A stretch of 64,000 bases of DNA from Alphaproteobacteria bacterium (GCA_016869765.1 VGES01000013.1:1-64000), one strand, 5' to 3'; counted from the first letter of the stretch, positions 1 to 10,515 are shown. Made by a program: numbers and translations. The notes: generated from the sequence alone by a model not told the origin.

Positions 1-1210
1 CGAGCCCGCGCAGGAACGCATCGACATCGCCCGCATCGTTGTAGAGCGCGAGGCTCGCCCGCGTCGTACCGGCGAGGCCCCAATGCTCCATCAGCGGCTG
101 GGCGCAATGATGGCCACCACGAAGCGTCACGCCCGATTGATCGAGCAACGTGCAGATGTCGTGCGGGTGGGCGCCCGCGACATCGAACGACACGACCGGG
201 TAGCGCCCTTGCAGACCCGAAGGCCCCATGACGCGAATACGCTTGCGGCCGCGGTCGATGACGCCGAGACCGTCCAGGAGCCGTCCGGTCAGCGCCTGCA
301 CATGATGTTCGACGGCGGCCGCGTCGTGACGGCGGATCCAGTCCATGGCGGCAGCGAGGCCGATGGCCTGAGCGATCGGCGGCGTGCCCGCCTCGAAGCG
401 CTTGGGCGGTTCGGCGGGGGTCGTGCCGGCGGTCGTGACGGCGTGGATCATCGAGCCGCCGCCCAGGAACGGCGGCATGGCGGCCAAGCGTTCATGCCGG
501 CCCCACAACACGCCGATGCCGTTGGGCGCATACATTTTGTGGCCGGAGAAGGCGTAGAAATCGACGCCGAGCGCCTGAACATCTGCGGGGCCGTGCGGCA
601 CGGCCTGGGCGCCGTCGATCAACACGGCGATCCCGCGTTCACGCGCGAGGGCCGCCACGGTCCGGACATCGAGCACAGCGCCGGTGACGTTCGAAACATG
701 GGCGAGCGCGAGCAGTTTGGTGCGAGCGGTCAGGAGCGCGGGAAGCGCGTGCGTGTCGATGCGTCCGTCTTCCGTTACGGGCAGGAACTTGACCACGACG
801 CCGCGGCGCGAGGCCAGGAGATGCCAGGGGACGATGTTGCTGTGATGTTCGAGGAGCGAAAGCACGACTTCATCGCCCGCGCGCAACGATTCCCCGAAGC
901 TGTTCGCCACCAGGTTGATGGCCGCCGTGGTGCCGCTCGTGAAAACGATCTCTTCGGGCCGCGCTGCATTGACGTAGCGTGCCGCGGTGGCGCGCGCCGC
1001 CTCGTACGCGTTGGTCGCTTCCTCGGCGAGCGTGTGGACGCCGCGCAGCACGTTGGCGCGCGACTCGCGCTCGTGCCGGCGCACCCGATCGATGACCGCC
1101 TCGGGGGTCTGGCTGGTGGCTGCGTTGTCGAGGTAGTGCAGGGCCTGGCCATGGATCCGGCGGCCCAGGATCGGGAACTCCGCCCGCACGCGCTGGACGT
1201 CGAAGCTCAT
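1..1210 (-). CDS. sufS: SufS-like group II cysteine desulfurase (3' end cut by window)
   Basis: PLP-dependent class V aminotransferase fold that removes sulfur from L-cysteine as an enzyme persulfide. The translation from the ATG at 1210 starts MSFDVQRVRAEFPIL and reads in one open frame to base 1. It contains the PLP-lysine motif FSGHKMYAPNGIG and the group II active-site cysteine motif RGGHHCAQP near the end, as in SufS/CsdA enzymes. Only the last few residues are missing. The start overlaps the stop of the molybdopterin-binding/MocA gene by 4 bases (ATGA), so it is the last gene of the cox operon seen here. The context suggests sulfuration of the molybdenum cofactor rather than, or as well as, Fe-S assembly. 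That role is inferred; the enzyme class is clear. Confidence 0.9.
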   Translation of the reverse strand, partial: MSFDVQRVRAEFPILGRRIHGQALHYLDNAATSQTPEAVIDRVRRHERESRANVLRGVHTLAEEATNAYEAARATAARYVNAARPEEIVFTSGTTAAINLVANSFGESLRAGDEVVLSLLEHHSNIVPWHLLASRRGVVVKFLPVTEDGRIDTHALPALLTARTKLLALAHVSNVTGAVLDVRTVAALARERGIAVLIDGAQAVPHGPADVQALGVDFYAFSGHKMYAPNGIGVLWGRHERLAAMPPFLGGGSMIHAVTTAGTTPAEPPKRFEAGTPPIAQAIGLAAAMDWIRRHDAAAVEHHVQALTGRLLDGLGVIDRGRKRIRVMGPSGLQGRYPVVSFDVAGAHPHDICTLLDQSGVTLRGGHHCAQPLMEHWGLAGTTRASLALYNDAGDVDAFLRGL

Positions 1211-2838
1211 GATTGCCGTGCGGCGAAGGCGGTCAGCGCCTCGGGCGTATCGACGTCGACCAGCACCGCGTCGTCATCGACCGCGACCTCGCACACCCGG
1301 TCGGGGTGCTGGCCCAACAGGTGTTTGGCACCGACGTCGCCAGCGATGTCTTTCATTTCGGCGAAGAATTCCCTGCCACACAGCACGGGGTTGCCGCGCT
1401 TGCCGGCATTCGTCGGGACGCAAATGGCGCGACCCTCGACCGGGTTGAAGGCGGCGATCAGGCGATCGAGGTGGTCGGCACGAATGGCCGGCATATCGCC
1501 CAAGACGACGATCGCGCCGTCGCAGTCCTCGGGGAGCGCGGCGATCCCAGCCTTGAGCGAGGTCGACAGCCCCGCGGCGTACTCGGGGTTGTGCACGAAC
1601 GTGAGCGCGCGCCCGAGGAGGGCCTCGCGCACTTTTTCGGCGTCGTGGCCGGTGACGACGATGGTGGGGCCGGCCTGGCTGCGCTCGACCGCGTCGACGA
1701 CGCGGCTCACCATCGGCACGCCGCCGACGGGCGTCACGAGCTTGTTGCGGCCCATGCGGCGCGACTGGCCGGCCGCCAGGATGATCGCGGCGATGCGCGG
1801 CACGCGTTGCACGCCGCCCTGATCGTCCTCGTCGCGATCGCGGCTGGCGCCGCGCTCGGTGGGCAGGTCTTTCAGCAGCCCGCCCGCGCCCATGCGCATG
1901 ACGTCGTCGCGCCCGACGGGGACGTCGGCCAGCAGCCGCCACAACACCCAGTCGAAGCCATTGAGCTTGGGTGATCGCGCGCAGCCCGGCAGGCCGACGA
2001 CCGCCGTTTTCCCGTGGCGGCCGAGCAGCAAGAGGTTGCCCGGGTCGACCGGCATGCCGAAGTGATCGACGACCCCGCCTGCGGTCACGATGCCGGCCGG
2101 GATCACGTCGCGGCGATCGACGATCGCCGAGGCGCCGTAGATCAGGATCGGGGCACAGCCGTTGGCGAGCAATGTCCGGATCGCCTTGGCGACAGCCTCC
2201 GTTTCGTGCGGACAGCGAACCTCCTCGGCGATGGCACTGCCCAGGCGTCCTAAGCGTTCGCGCAGCACATGCACGGTCTTGTCGAGCATCGCCGGCTTCA
2301 CGCCGGGCAGCGTCGTCAGGACGAGGCCGACCCGGTGAGACACGAGCGGTGCCACCTTCACCAGGGGACCGCCCTCGCGCGCGATCGCGAGGCACCGCGC
2401 GAGGGCCGCCCGCGGCGCGGCAAACGGAATGATCTTGACCGTCGCCAGCATCTGGCCCTGTTCGACGAGGTCGAACGGCGCCAGTGTCGCGACCGTGATC
2501 GACTCATCCACCAGGTTGAGACGGTCCAGGCGCTCGCGGTCGATCAGGAGGACGCCGGGGGTATCGGCGTAGAGGTTGCAGCGGCCGGTGAAGGGGGCGT
2601 TACGCCGGGCATGCTCCCCGCACGCTGCCCCGGCCACCGCGAGGGCGGCCTCGTCCTCGGGCACGTCGTCCTGGCCGTAGCGGGCGGCGATGACGTGGGT
2701 GAGGCCCGAGGCACGCAACTGCGCCACGTCGTCGGCCGACAGCACGCGGCCCTTCTTGAAGGCGATGCGCGCCAGCTTGATCGAGTGGCCGAGGACGGTG
2801 CCCTCGGCCGTCTCCAGGGCAATACGCCCGAAATCCAT
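1207..2838 (-). CDS. Molybdopterin-binding domain fused to MocA-like nucleotidyltransferase
   Basis: 543 aa with two parts. Residues 1 to about 330 match the molybdopterin-binding (MoeA/MogA-like) fold, including the segment GCAPILIYGASAIVDRRDVIP and a GGVVDHFGMPVDPGN stretch typical of this fusion family. Residues about 345-543 form an NTP-transferase with the signature ILAAGQSRRMGRNKL, as in MocA, which makes molybdopterin cytosine dinucleotide (MCD). Cox-type hydroxylases carry MCD, so this gene probably supplies the finished cofactor to the CoxL product. Its ATG overlaps the upstream XdhC stop (TGATG) and its stop overlaps the desulfurase start. Which domain acts first is not visible. Confidence 0.9.
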   Translation of the reverse strand: MDFGRIALETAEGTVLGHSIKLARIAFKKGRVLSADDVAQLRASGLTHVIAARYGQDDVPEDEAALAVAGAACGEHARRNAPFTGRCNLYADTPGVLLIDRERLDRLNLVDESITVATLAPFDLVEQGQMLATVKIIPFAAPRAALARCLAIAREGGPLVKVAPLVSHRVGLVLTTLPGVKPAMLDKTVHVLRERLGRLGSAIAEEVRCPHETEAVAKAIRTLLANGCAPILIYGASAIVDRRDVIPAGIVTAGGVVDHFGMPVDPGNLLLLGRHGKTAVVGLPGCARSPKLNGFDWVLWRLLADVPVGRDDVMRMGAGGLLKDLPTERGASRDRDEDDQGGVQRVPRIAAIILAAGQSRRMGRNKLVTPVGGVPMVSRVVDAVERSQAGPTIVVTGHDAEKVREALLGRALTFVHNPEYAAGLSTSLKAGIAALPEDCDGAIVVLGDMPAIRADHLDRLIAAFNPVEGRAICVPTNAGKRGNPVLCGREFFAEMKDIAGDVGAKHLLGQHPDRVCEVAVDDDAVLVDVDTPEALTAFAARQS

Positions 2839-3527
2839 CAGCTCTTCGGCTGGCGCAGCCGCTCCGTGATCTGGGCCAAGATCGCAACCGCGATCTCGGC
2901 CGGCGACTTGGCGCCGATGCCCAAGCCCACCGGGCCATGAATGCGCGCCGTCTCGGTCTCGGTGAAGCCCGCCTTGTGCAGCCGGTAGAGCCGTGCGTTG
3001 TGGGTCTTCCTGCTGCCGAGCGAACCCACGTAAAACGCCGGGGAGCGCAGCGTCGCCTCGAGCGCCGGATCGTCGATCTTGGGGTCATGCGTCAGCGTGA
3101 CCACGGCGGTGCGGGCGTCGGGCTTGAGCTTGGCCAGCGCCTCGTCGGGCCACTCGGTCGAAATGGTGACGCCAGGAAACCGTTCGTTCGTGGCAAAGGC
3201 GCTGCGCGGGTCGATGATCGTGACGTCGTAGCCGGCCAAGGCGGCCATGCGCGCGAGCGGCTGGGCGATGTGCACGGCCCCGACCACGACCAATCGCAGC
3301 GGCGGGTTGAACACGTGCAGGAACAGCTTGCCCTCAGGTGTGTCGACGTTGCCGCTCTGATCGTTGCGTGCCGCATTGCCGACGGCGGCGGCCAATAGCG
3401 GTTCGAGACCGTCGAGGGCGTTGGGATATATCAGCCGCTCGGCGCCGGTTGCCAAGTTGGTGGCGAGCACCACCGCGCGCTTGGCGGCGCGATCGGCCTG
3501 GATCTGGGCGAGGGTCGCGGACTTCAT
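2838..3527 (-). CDS. XdhC family protein, C-terminal (Rossmann) part
   Basis: 229 aa from the ATG at 3527, which overlaps the stop of the preceding gene (ATGA). A longer open frame exists upstream but is out of step with this overlap. The protein has the XdhC Rossmann-like core: LRLVVVGAVHIAQPLARMA followed by GYDVTIIDPRSAFATNERFP, and a C-terminal GLGIGAKSPAEIAVAILAQI motif typical of XdhC. XdhC proteins bind the molybdenum cofactor, protect its sulfurated form and pass it to the apoenzyme. Here it is separate from the N-terminal XdhC_CoxI domain, which is encoded just upstream. Confidence 0.9.
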   Translation of the reverse strand: MKSATLAQIQADRAAKRAVVLATNLATGAERLIYPNALDGLEPLLAAAVGNAARNDQSGNVDTPEGKLFLHVFNPPLRLVVVGAVHIAQPLARMAALAGYDVTIIDPRSAFATNERFPGVTISTEWPDEALAKLKPDARTAVVTLTHDPKIDDPALEATLRSPAFYVGSLGSRKTHNARLYRLHKAGFTETETARIHGPVGLGIGAKSPAEIAVAILAQITERLRQPKS

Positions 3528-3838
3528 TCCAGTCGCTCGACGAACACCTGCACCTTGCCGCCGCAGGCAAGGCCCACTTCCCAAGCCTGCTCGTTGGTGA
3601 CTCCGAAGTCGAGCAGGCGGGGCTTGCCGTCCTTCATCGCTTCGATCGCTTCCTGGACGACGGCGCCTTCGATGCAACCGCCCGAGACCGAGCCCACGAA
3701 GGCACCCGATTCGTCGATCGCCAACTGGCTCCCGACCGGGCGGGGCGAAGAGCCCCAGGTCGTCACCACGGTCGCGAGCGCCACGCGCTTGCCCGCGTTC
3801 TTCCAGATCGTCGCCTGCGCCAATACGTCGTCGCTCAT
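3524..3838 (-). CDS. XdhC/CoxI family small protein (N-terminal domain only)
   Basis: 104 aa, the size of a lone XdhC_CoxI domain. Typical features are VALATVVTTWGSSPRPVGSQ, then GSVSGGCIEGAVVQEA and the GLACGGKVQVFVE ending. In many bacteria this domain is fused to the Rossmann part; here the two are consecutive genes with a 4-base overlap. It probably binds the cofactor together with the next gene product during maturation of the hydroxylase. The start overlaps the coxE stop by 4 bases. Confidence 0.9.
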   Translation of the reverse strand: MSDDVLAQATIWKNAGKRVALATVVTTWGSSPRPVGSQLAIDESGAFVGSVSGGCIEGAVVQEAIEAMKDGKPRLLDFGVTNEQAWEVGLACGGKVQVFVERLE

Positions 3839-5066
3839 GCCACGTTCCCCATCAACCCCGGTTCGCTCGCCTTGGCTTCCTCGCGCCGCGTTCCCGCCAT
3901 CGAGAGGGCGGCCGCCAAGTCTGCCATGCTCTCTAGATTGTGGATGGCGCGAAATTCGTCAACATGCGGCCGCATCGCCTTGGCGCCCGCGGCCCGAGCC
4001 TCGTAGCGGTCGAACCGCAGGAGCGGGTTGAGCCACAGGAGCCGCCGGCAGGACTTGTGCAGCCGTTCCATCTCGAAGCTGAGCCCGACTCCGGCGTCGC
4101 GGTCGAGGCCGTCCGAGATCAACAACACGAGAGCACCCTGGCCCAGGACCCGGCGTGACCAGCGGGTGTTGAACTCGTGCAGGCATCGGCCGATGCGGGT
4201 GCCGCCCGACCAGTCTTCGACCGCCTCGCTCACCGAACCGAGCGCGGCATCGACGTCACGCTGGCGCAGGTAGCGCGTGATGTTGGTCAGCCGCGTACCG
4301 AATACGAACGTGAACACGCGGTCGCGGTCGTTGGTGATGGCATGCATGAAGTGCAGGAACATGCGCGAATAGCGGCTCATCGAGCCCGAGATGTCGCACA
4401 ACACGACGAGCGGCGGGTGGCGCCAGACCCGTTCCTTGCGCCGGAGCGGGATGGTGGACCCGCCGGTGCGCAGGCTGGCCCGCAACGTGGCGCGCAGATC
4501 GACTCGCGTGCCGCGGCTGCTGGCCGTGAACCGTCGCGTCGGCACCTCGAGGATCGGCAGGCGCATGCGGGCGATTGCGGCCTTGGCCGCGCGAATTTCT
4601 TCGGCCGACATGCTCTCGAAGTCGAGCGTCTTGAGTTCTTCGCTGGCCGAATAGGTGAACGCCGCGTCGTAGAGCGGCTGATCTTCTTCTGTCTTGCGTT
4701 CCTTTTCGCTCTGGCCGGGGAAGAACGCATCGGCGAGGCGCCGGCTGGCCTCCTCGGCCTTCGGCGCGTTCTCGTCGTCGGCCCCGAAGGACGGCAGCAG
4801 GAGCGACATCACGCGCTCCAGGATCTTCAGGTTGCGCCAAAAGATATGAAACGCCTGGTCGTAGATGTCGCGCTGGTCGCGGCGATTGACGAACACGGCG
4901 TGCAGCGTCCAGTAGAGGTCCTCGCGGCTGCCGATGCCGACCGCCTCGACGGCGCGGATGGCTTCGATGACCGTGCCCGGGCCGACCGGCAGGCCCGCCG
5001 CGCGCAGCACGCGGCCGAAGTGCATGATGTTCTCGTGCAGGCGGCCCTGGCCGCCCGAAGGCTGGT

Positions 5067-5070
<4 letters not shown>
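3835..5070 (-). CDS. coxE: CoxE, VWA-domain maturation protein
   Basis: 411 aa, CoxE/YehP-like VWA protein. The C-terminal half is a von Willebrand factor A domain with a complete metal-ion-dependent adhesion site: DISGS at residues 226-230, the threonine of GGTRIG, and the aspartate of ISDGLD. The N-terminal half is helical and charged (about 95-165). In Oligotropha, CoxE partners the AAA+ ATPase CoxD for building the Cu/Mo site of CO dehydrogenase. Here the start is a GTG overlapping the coxD stop (GTGA). Function is by family analogy; the actual metal chemistry in form II enzymes is not settled. Confidence 0.93.
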
Positions 5071-5996
<926 letters not shown>

Positions 5997-6010
5997 TGGG
6001 CTTTGTTTGC

Positions 6011-6086
6011 GCCCCTCACCCTGCCCTCTCCCCGCCGACGCTGGGAGAGGAGGGGCCCGCCCGCGGCAGTGGCGGGAGATGAGGGG
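6011..6086. repeat. REP-like intergenic palindrome
   Basis: Nested inverted repeat in the only sizeable gap inside the cox operon. The inner stem is CCTCTCCC at 6025-6032 against GGGAGAGG at 6043-6050. The outer arms are CCCCTCA at 6012-6018 against TGAGGGG at 6080-6086. The CCCTCACCCTGCCCTCTCCCC style is typical of dispersed palindromic repeats in alphaproteobacterial genomes. In RNA it would fold between the coxM and coxD messages and could tune their relative levels. No other copy was noticed in the window. Confidence 0.6.
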
Positions 6087-6098
6087 AGCCGACGGGCG

Positions 6099-6899
6099 TC
6101 AGCCGCCGAGGGCCTGGGCGACCGCGCGTTTGGCCATGACGCTCACGAGGTGCGCACGATATTCAGCGCTGCCGTGAATGTCGCTATTCAGTCCCTTGGA
6201 CGCGATCTTGACGGTCCCGGCGGCGTCCGGGGTGAAACTCTTGGCCAGGGCCGCCTCGATGTCCTTGGCGCGGAAGGCGCAGGGACCTGCACCGGTGACG
6301 CCGACGCGAATGCCTGAACCGGTGTCGGCCACGAATACACCCACCATGGCGTAACGCGAGGCAGGCTGCGGGAACTTCATGTAGCCGGCGCGCTTGGCCA
6401 CCGGGAAACTCACCGCCGTGATCATCTCGCCAGCCTCGAGGGCGGTTTCGAACAATCCTTTGAAGTAGCTGTCGGCGGCGATCTCGCGTTTGTTGGTCTT
6501 GATCGTCGCGCCGAGCCCTAGCACGGCCGCGGGATAGTCGGCCGAGGGGTCGGAGTTGGCGATCGAACCGCCGATCGTGCCGCGGTAGCGCACCATCGGA
6601 TCGCCGATGCCGCCGGCGAGCACGGCGAGGGCCGGGATCGCTTTCTTGACGTCGGCCGAGTTGGCGACGTCGAAGTGACGAGTCATGGCGCCGATAACGA
6701 CCTTGCCGCCCTCGACCTTGATGCCCCGGAGATCCTTGAGGCCGCCCAGGTCGATCAAGTCGGAGGGCTGCGCCAGGCGCTGCTTCATGGTCGGGATCAG
6801 CGTCATGCCGCCGGCCACGAGCTTGCCGTCGGACGCCTTCTTCAGCTTGGCGAGGGCGTCCTCGACGCTGGTCGCGCGGTGATATTCGAACTGGTACAT
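6099..6899 (-). CDS. coxM: CoxM, FAD-binding subunit of molybdenum hydroxylase
   Basis: 266 aa from the ATG at 6899 (MYQFEYHRATSVEDAL), the usual length for the medium flavoprotein subunit; a longer open frame upstream overlaps coxL in another frame. FAD-binding signatures are KLVAGGMTLIPTMKQRLAQP near residues 27-46 and the TIGGSIANSDPSADYPAAVL loop in the middle. The subunit carries electrons from the 2Fe-2S subunit to FAD and on to the quinone pool. It follows coxL by 11 bases. Confidence 0.95.
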   Translation of the reverse strand: MYQFEYHRATSVEDALAKLKKASDGKLVAGGMTLIPTMKQRLAQPSDLIDLGGLKDLRGIKVEGGKVVIGAMTRHFDVANSADVKKAIPALAVLAGGIGDPMVRYRGTIGGSIANSDPSADYPAAVLGLGATIKTNKREIAADSYFKGLFETALEAGEMITAVSFPVAKRAGYMKFPQPASRYAMVGVFVADTGSGIRVGVTGAGPCAFRAKDIEAALAKSFTPDAAGTVKIASKGLNSDIHGSAEYRAHLVSVMAKRAVAQALGG

Positions 6900-6910
6900 G
6901 GTTCCTCCGG

Positions 6911-9277
6911 TCAAGCGGCCTTCGCCGCGCGTTTCTGTAATGCGGCCCAGACCCGGGCCGGGGTCGCCGGCATCTCGAGCGGGGCGCCAATGGCGTCCGT
7001 GATCGCGTTCATGACCGCCGCCGGCGCGGCGATCGCCCCCGCCTCGCCGCAACCTTTGACTCCGAGCGGGTTGTGCGGGCAGGGCGTCGTGGTGAGGCCG
7101 ACCGTGTAGCTCGGCACGTCGTCGGCGCGGGGCAGCGCGTAGTCCATCATCGAGCCGGTCAGGAGCTGGCCGGTCTTCTCGTCGTAGACGCAGGCCTCGA
7201 GGAGCGCCTGGCCGATGCCCTGACCGATGCCGCCGTGCACCTGACCTTCGACGATCATCGGGTTGACGATGTGGCCGAAGTCGTCGATCGCCGTGAACTT
7301 GGCGATCGACGTGCGACCGGTTTCGGGATCGACCTCGACCTCGCAGATGTGGGTGCCGAAGGGGAAGGTGAAGTTCTTCGGATCGTAGAACGCGGTCTCG
7401 TCGAGACCGGGTTCGATCTGGTCGGTCGGCAGCTTGTGCGGCACGTAGGCGGCGAAGGCGACTTCGCCCAGCGACATCTTCTTGTCGGTGCCGGCGACCG
7501 TGTACATGCCCTTCTTGAATTCGATGTCGCCCTCGGAGGCTTCCATCAGGTGGGCGACGATCTTGCGGCCTTTGGCGATGATCTTGTCCATCGCCTTGTC
7601 GATCGCCGAACCGCCGACGGCGAGCGAGCGCGAACCGTAGGTGCCCATGCCGAAGGGAATGCGGCCGGTGTCGCCGTGCACGACCTCGATGTTTTCGATC
7701 GGCACGCCCAGCCGGTCGCCGACGAGCTGGGCAAAGGTGGTCTCGTGACCCTGGCCATGGCTGTGGGAACCGGTGAACACGGTGACGCCACCGGTGGCAT
7801 TGAACCGCACTTCGGCCGCTTCGTAGAGGCCGACGCCGGCACCGAGCGAGCCCACGACCTGCGAGGGCGCGATACCGCAGGCCTCGATGTAGCTCGAGAA
7901 TCCGACGCCGCGCAGCTTGCCCCGTTTGGTGGATTCCGCCTTGCGCCTGGCGAAGCCGGCGTAGTCGGCGACCTTCAGCGCCTTGTCGAGCGCGCCGACG
8001 TAATTGCCCGAGTCGTACTGCAGCGCGACCGGCGTCTGGTAGGGGAAGGCCGACGGTGCGATGAAGTTGCGCCGCCGCAGCTCCGCCGGATCGATCTTCA
8101 GTTGGCGGGCAGCCTCCTCGACGATCCGTTCGACGACGTAGGTCGCCTCGGGGCGGCCGGCGCCGCGGTAGGCATCGACCGGCGCGGTGTGGGTGAGCAC
8201 GCCTTTGACCTCGCAGAAGATGGCGGGCGTCGCGTACTGGCCGGCGAGAAGGGTGCCATAGAGATACGTCGGCACCGATGAAGAGAACGTCGAGAGATAG
8301 GCGCCGAGGTTGGCGATGGTCGAGACCTTGAAGCCGAGGAATTTGCCGTCCTTGTCCATCGCCAGTTCGGCGTGCGTGACATGATCGCGGCCGTGCGCAT
8401 CGGACTGGAAAGCTTCGACGCGGTCGGCCGTCCACTTCACCGGTCGGCCGATCTTCTTGGCGGCCCACAGGACGACGCATTCTTCGGCGTAGATGAAGAT
8501 CTTCGACCCGAAGCCGCCACCGATGTCCGGAGCGACGACGCGGATCTTGGTCTCGGGGGCGATCTGGATGAACGCCGACAGCGCCAGCCGGTGGACGTGC
8601 GGGTTCTGGCTCGTGGTGTAGAGCGTCAGTTGATCGGTGCCGCGATCGTAGTCGCCGACCGAGGCGCGCGGCTCGATCGCGTTCGGGATGAGCCGGTTGT
8701 TGACGAGGTCGATCTTGGTGACGTGCGCCGCTCTCTTGAACGCCGTTTCCGTGGCGGCCTGGTCGCCCAGTACCCAGTCGTAGACGAGATTGCCGGGAAC
8801 ATCCTTGTGGACCTGCGTGGCCCCGGATTTGAGCGCGGCGACCGAGGAAACGACCGCCGGCAACGCTTGATAATCGACCGACACCAGCTCGGCCCCGGCC
8901 GCGGCCGCTTCGCGCGACTCGCCGATGACGACGGCGACGTGGTCGCCGACGTAGCGTACGGTATCGGCTGCCAGCACCGGGTGCGGCGTCGTCTTCATCG
9001 GCTGGCCGTGGCGATCGGTCACCATCCAGCCGCAGAACAGACTGCCCAACTTGGCGTCGGCCACGTCTTTGCCGGTGAACACGGCGACGACACCGGCGGC
9101 GGCGGCGGCCTTTTTCGTGTCGACCGACCTGATCCGGGCGTGCGCGTGCGGCGAGCGCACGAAGCACGCATAGGTTTGTCCCGGTCGAGCGATGTCGTCG
9201 ACGTAGTTGCCGGCGCCCGTCAAGAAACGCTGATCTTCTTTGCGGCGAACCGCGGCCCCAATTCCTGTCTCGGCCAT
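6911..9277 (-). CDS. coxL: CoxL, form II molybdopterin-binding large subunit
   Basis: 788 aa from the ATG at 9277 ([19 protein letters not shown]), with a GGGAGGCA Shine-Dalgarno-like stretch upstream. It is the catalytic subunit of the xanthine oxidase/aerobic CODH family. Mo-cofactor contacts include [28 protein letters not shown] and the C-terminal [19 protein letters not shown] with the base-catalyst glutamate. The active-site loop at residues 369-375 is AYRGAGR, which marks form II (BMS-type) CoxL. Genuine form I CO dehydrogenases have AYxCSFR with a Cu-binding cysteine, which is absent here. The substrate is therefore unknown, probably an aldehyde, purine or aromatic heterocycle. Confidence 0.95.
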   Translation of the reverse strand: MAETGIGAAVRRKEDQRFLTGAGNYVDDIARPGQTYACFVRSPHAHARIRSVDTKKAAAAAGVVAVFTGKDVADAKLGSLFCGWMVTDRHGQPMKTTPHPVLAADTVRYVGDHVAVVIGESREAAAAGAELVSVDYQALPAVVSSVAALKSGATQVHKDVPGNLVYDWVLGDQAATETAFKRAAHVTKIDLVNNRLIPNAIEPRASVGDYDRGTDQLTLYTTSQNPHVHRLALSAFIQIAPETKIRVVAPDIGGGFGSKIFIYAEECVVLWAAKKIGRPVKWTADRVEAFQSDAHGRDHVTHAELAMDKDGKFLGFKVSTIANLGAYLSTFSSSVPTYLYGTLLAGQYATPAIFCEVKGVLTHTAPVDAYRGAGRPEATYVVERIVEEAARQLKIDPAELRRRNFIAPSAFPYQTPVALQYDSGNYVGALDKALKVADYAGFARRKAESTKRGKLRGVGFSSYIEACGIAPSQVVGSLGAGVGLYEAAEVRFNATGGVTVFTGSHSHGQGHETTFAQLVGDRLGVPIENIEVVHGDTGRIPFGMGTYGSRSLAVGGSAIDKAMDKIIAKGRKIVAHLMEASEGDIEFKKGMYTVAGTDKKMSLGEVAFAAYVPHKLPTDQIEPGLDETAFYDPKNFTFPFGTHICEVEVDPETGRTSIAKFTAIDDFGHIVNPMIVEGQVHGGIGQGIGQALLEACVYDEKTGQLLTGSMMDYALPRADDVPSYTVGLTTTPCPHNPLGVKGCGEAGAIAAPAAVMNAITDAIGAPLEMPATPARVWAALQKRAAKAA

Positions 9278-9303
9278 GTCTGCCTCCCTCGGTTGGCGGG
9301 TGC

Positions 9304-9756
9304 TTACATCTTGGCGGTGAGAATCGCTTTGACGATGTTGTGGTAACCGGTGCAGCGGCAGATGTTGCCTTCGAGTTCGTGGCGCACGGTCTCTTCCGTC
9401 GGGTTCTTGTGGCGACGGCGAATATCGATGCCGGCCATCACCATGCCTGGTGTGCAGAAGCCACACTGCAGGCCGTGGTTCTCCTTGAACGACTCCTGCA
9501 TCGGGTGGAGCTTGCCATCCTTGGCCAGCCCTTCGATCGTGAGTACGTTCGCCCCTTCGCACTGCACGGCGAAGATCGTGCAGGACTTCACGGCATCCCC
9601 GTTGATGTGCACGGTGCAGGCGCCGCACTGGGTGGTGTCGCAGCCGACGTGCGTGCCGGTCAGGCGCAGGTGTTCCCGCAGATACTCGACCAGCAACGTG
9701 CGCGCCTCGACTTCGGCGCTCGCTGGCTTGCCATTGACGGTCATCGATACCTTCAT
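9304..9756 (-). CDS. coxS: CoxS, 2Fe-2S subunit of molybdenum hydroxylase
   Basis: 150 aa, the standard length for the small iron-sulfur subunit. The plant-type cluster cysteines are 39, 44, 47 and 59 ([13 protein letters not shown]). The second cluster uses Cys 98, 101, 133 and 135 (QCGFCTPGM and NICRCTGY). It relays electrons from the molybdenum site of CoxL to FAD in CoxM. It precedes coxL by 26 bases and follows coxG after 144 bases, so the S-L-M order is as in many form II operons. Confidence 0.95.
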   Translation of the reverse strand: MKVSMTVNGKPASAEVEARTLLVEYLREHLRLTGTHVGCDTTQCGACTVHINGDAVKSCTIFAVQCEGANVLTIEGLAKDGKLHPMQESFKENHGLQCGFCTPGMVMAGIDIRRRHKNPTEETVRHELEGNICRCTGYHNIVKAILTAKM

Positions 9757-9900
9757 GGGAACCCCCCTATGACGATTATTGCCGCGGGCCTGATACCCGC
9801 TGAGATTCGGCTTGGTCGGCCTAGAAACTGAGCCGTTCCGGGCAGTTTCGAGGCTGTCGTCGCCCGGGTCAAGGGCGATGGATTTGGCCCCGCCGCGTGA

Positions 9901-10515
9901 TCAGAGGACGTTGAGCAGAACGAGGACGATCGCTACTGCGGCGATCAGGCCGGTAACCCAAACCGCGGGCGACAGGCCGGGCGCCTGGGCCGCCGCCGAG
10001 CCCGTGGCGGGGGCCTCAGGGACCACCGCGGCGGGTGTGTCCGGCGAGGGCGGTGCGTCCTCCGCTGCGGCGGCGTCGCCGCCGACCTTCTCGGCGAACG
10101 TGGCGAAGAAATCATCGGCCATCTTCTTGGCCGCGCCATCGACCAGGCGTGCGCCGATCTGGGCGAGCTTGCCGCCCACCTGGGCGCTCGCGTCATATCG
10201 CAGGACCGTGGCCCCGGCGACCTCGCTCAGGGTCACCTTGGCGCTGCCCTTGCCGAAGCCGGCGACGCCACCTTGGCCCTCGCCCGAGATCGTGCAGCCG
10301 TTCGGCGGGTCCAAATCGGAGAGCGTGACTTTGCCGCGGAACTTGGCCGAGACCGGCCCGATGCGCGCGGTGACCACGGCCGCGAACTCGGTATCGGAGA
10401 GCTTCTCAACCGATTCGCAGCCGGCAATGCTCGCCTTCAGGACCTCGGGGTCGTTAAGCGCCCGCCATACCGCCGCTTTTGGCGCTGGAATGCGGTATTC
10501 GCCTGACATTTCCAT
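9901..10515 (-). CDS. coxG: CoxG, SRPBCC-family membrane-anchor protein
   Basis: 204 aa. Residues 1 to about 145 form the CoxG-type START/SRPBCC domain, starting MEMSGEYRIPAPKAAVWRAL and containing GEGQGGVAGFGKGSAKVTL. A Pro/Ala-rich linker follows, then a single C-terminal hydrophobic helix of about 20 residues. CoxG is reported to anchor CO dehydrogenase-type enzymes to the membrane and to bind quinone, linking them to respiration. It is the first gene of the minus-strand operon, and the 146-base gap to the divergent Panacea gene probably holds the operon promoter. Confidence 0.9.
   Translation of the reverse strand: MEMSGEYRIPAPKAAVWRALNDPEVLKASIAGCESVEKLSDTEFAAVVTARIGPVSAKFRGKVTLSDLDPPNGCTISGEGQGGVAGFGKGSAKVTLSEVAGATVLRYDASAQVGGKLAQIGARLVDGAAKKMADDFFATFAEKVGGDAAAAEDAPPSPDTPAAVVPEAPATGSAAAQAPGLSPAVWVTGLIAAVAIVLVLLNVL

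Noticed and set aside
83-1822. Long plus-strand open frame of 579 codons
   Set aside because: Antisense to the desulfurase and the MocA fusion, which have clear motifs; Arg/Ala/His-rich shadow text typical of GC-rich DNA.
6911-9277. True carbon monoxide dehydrogenase (form I)
   Set aside because: The loop AYRGAGR lacks the form I cysteine motif AYxCSFR.
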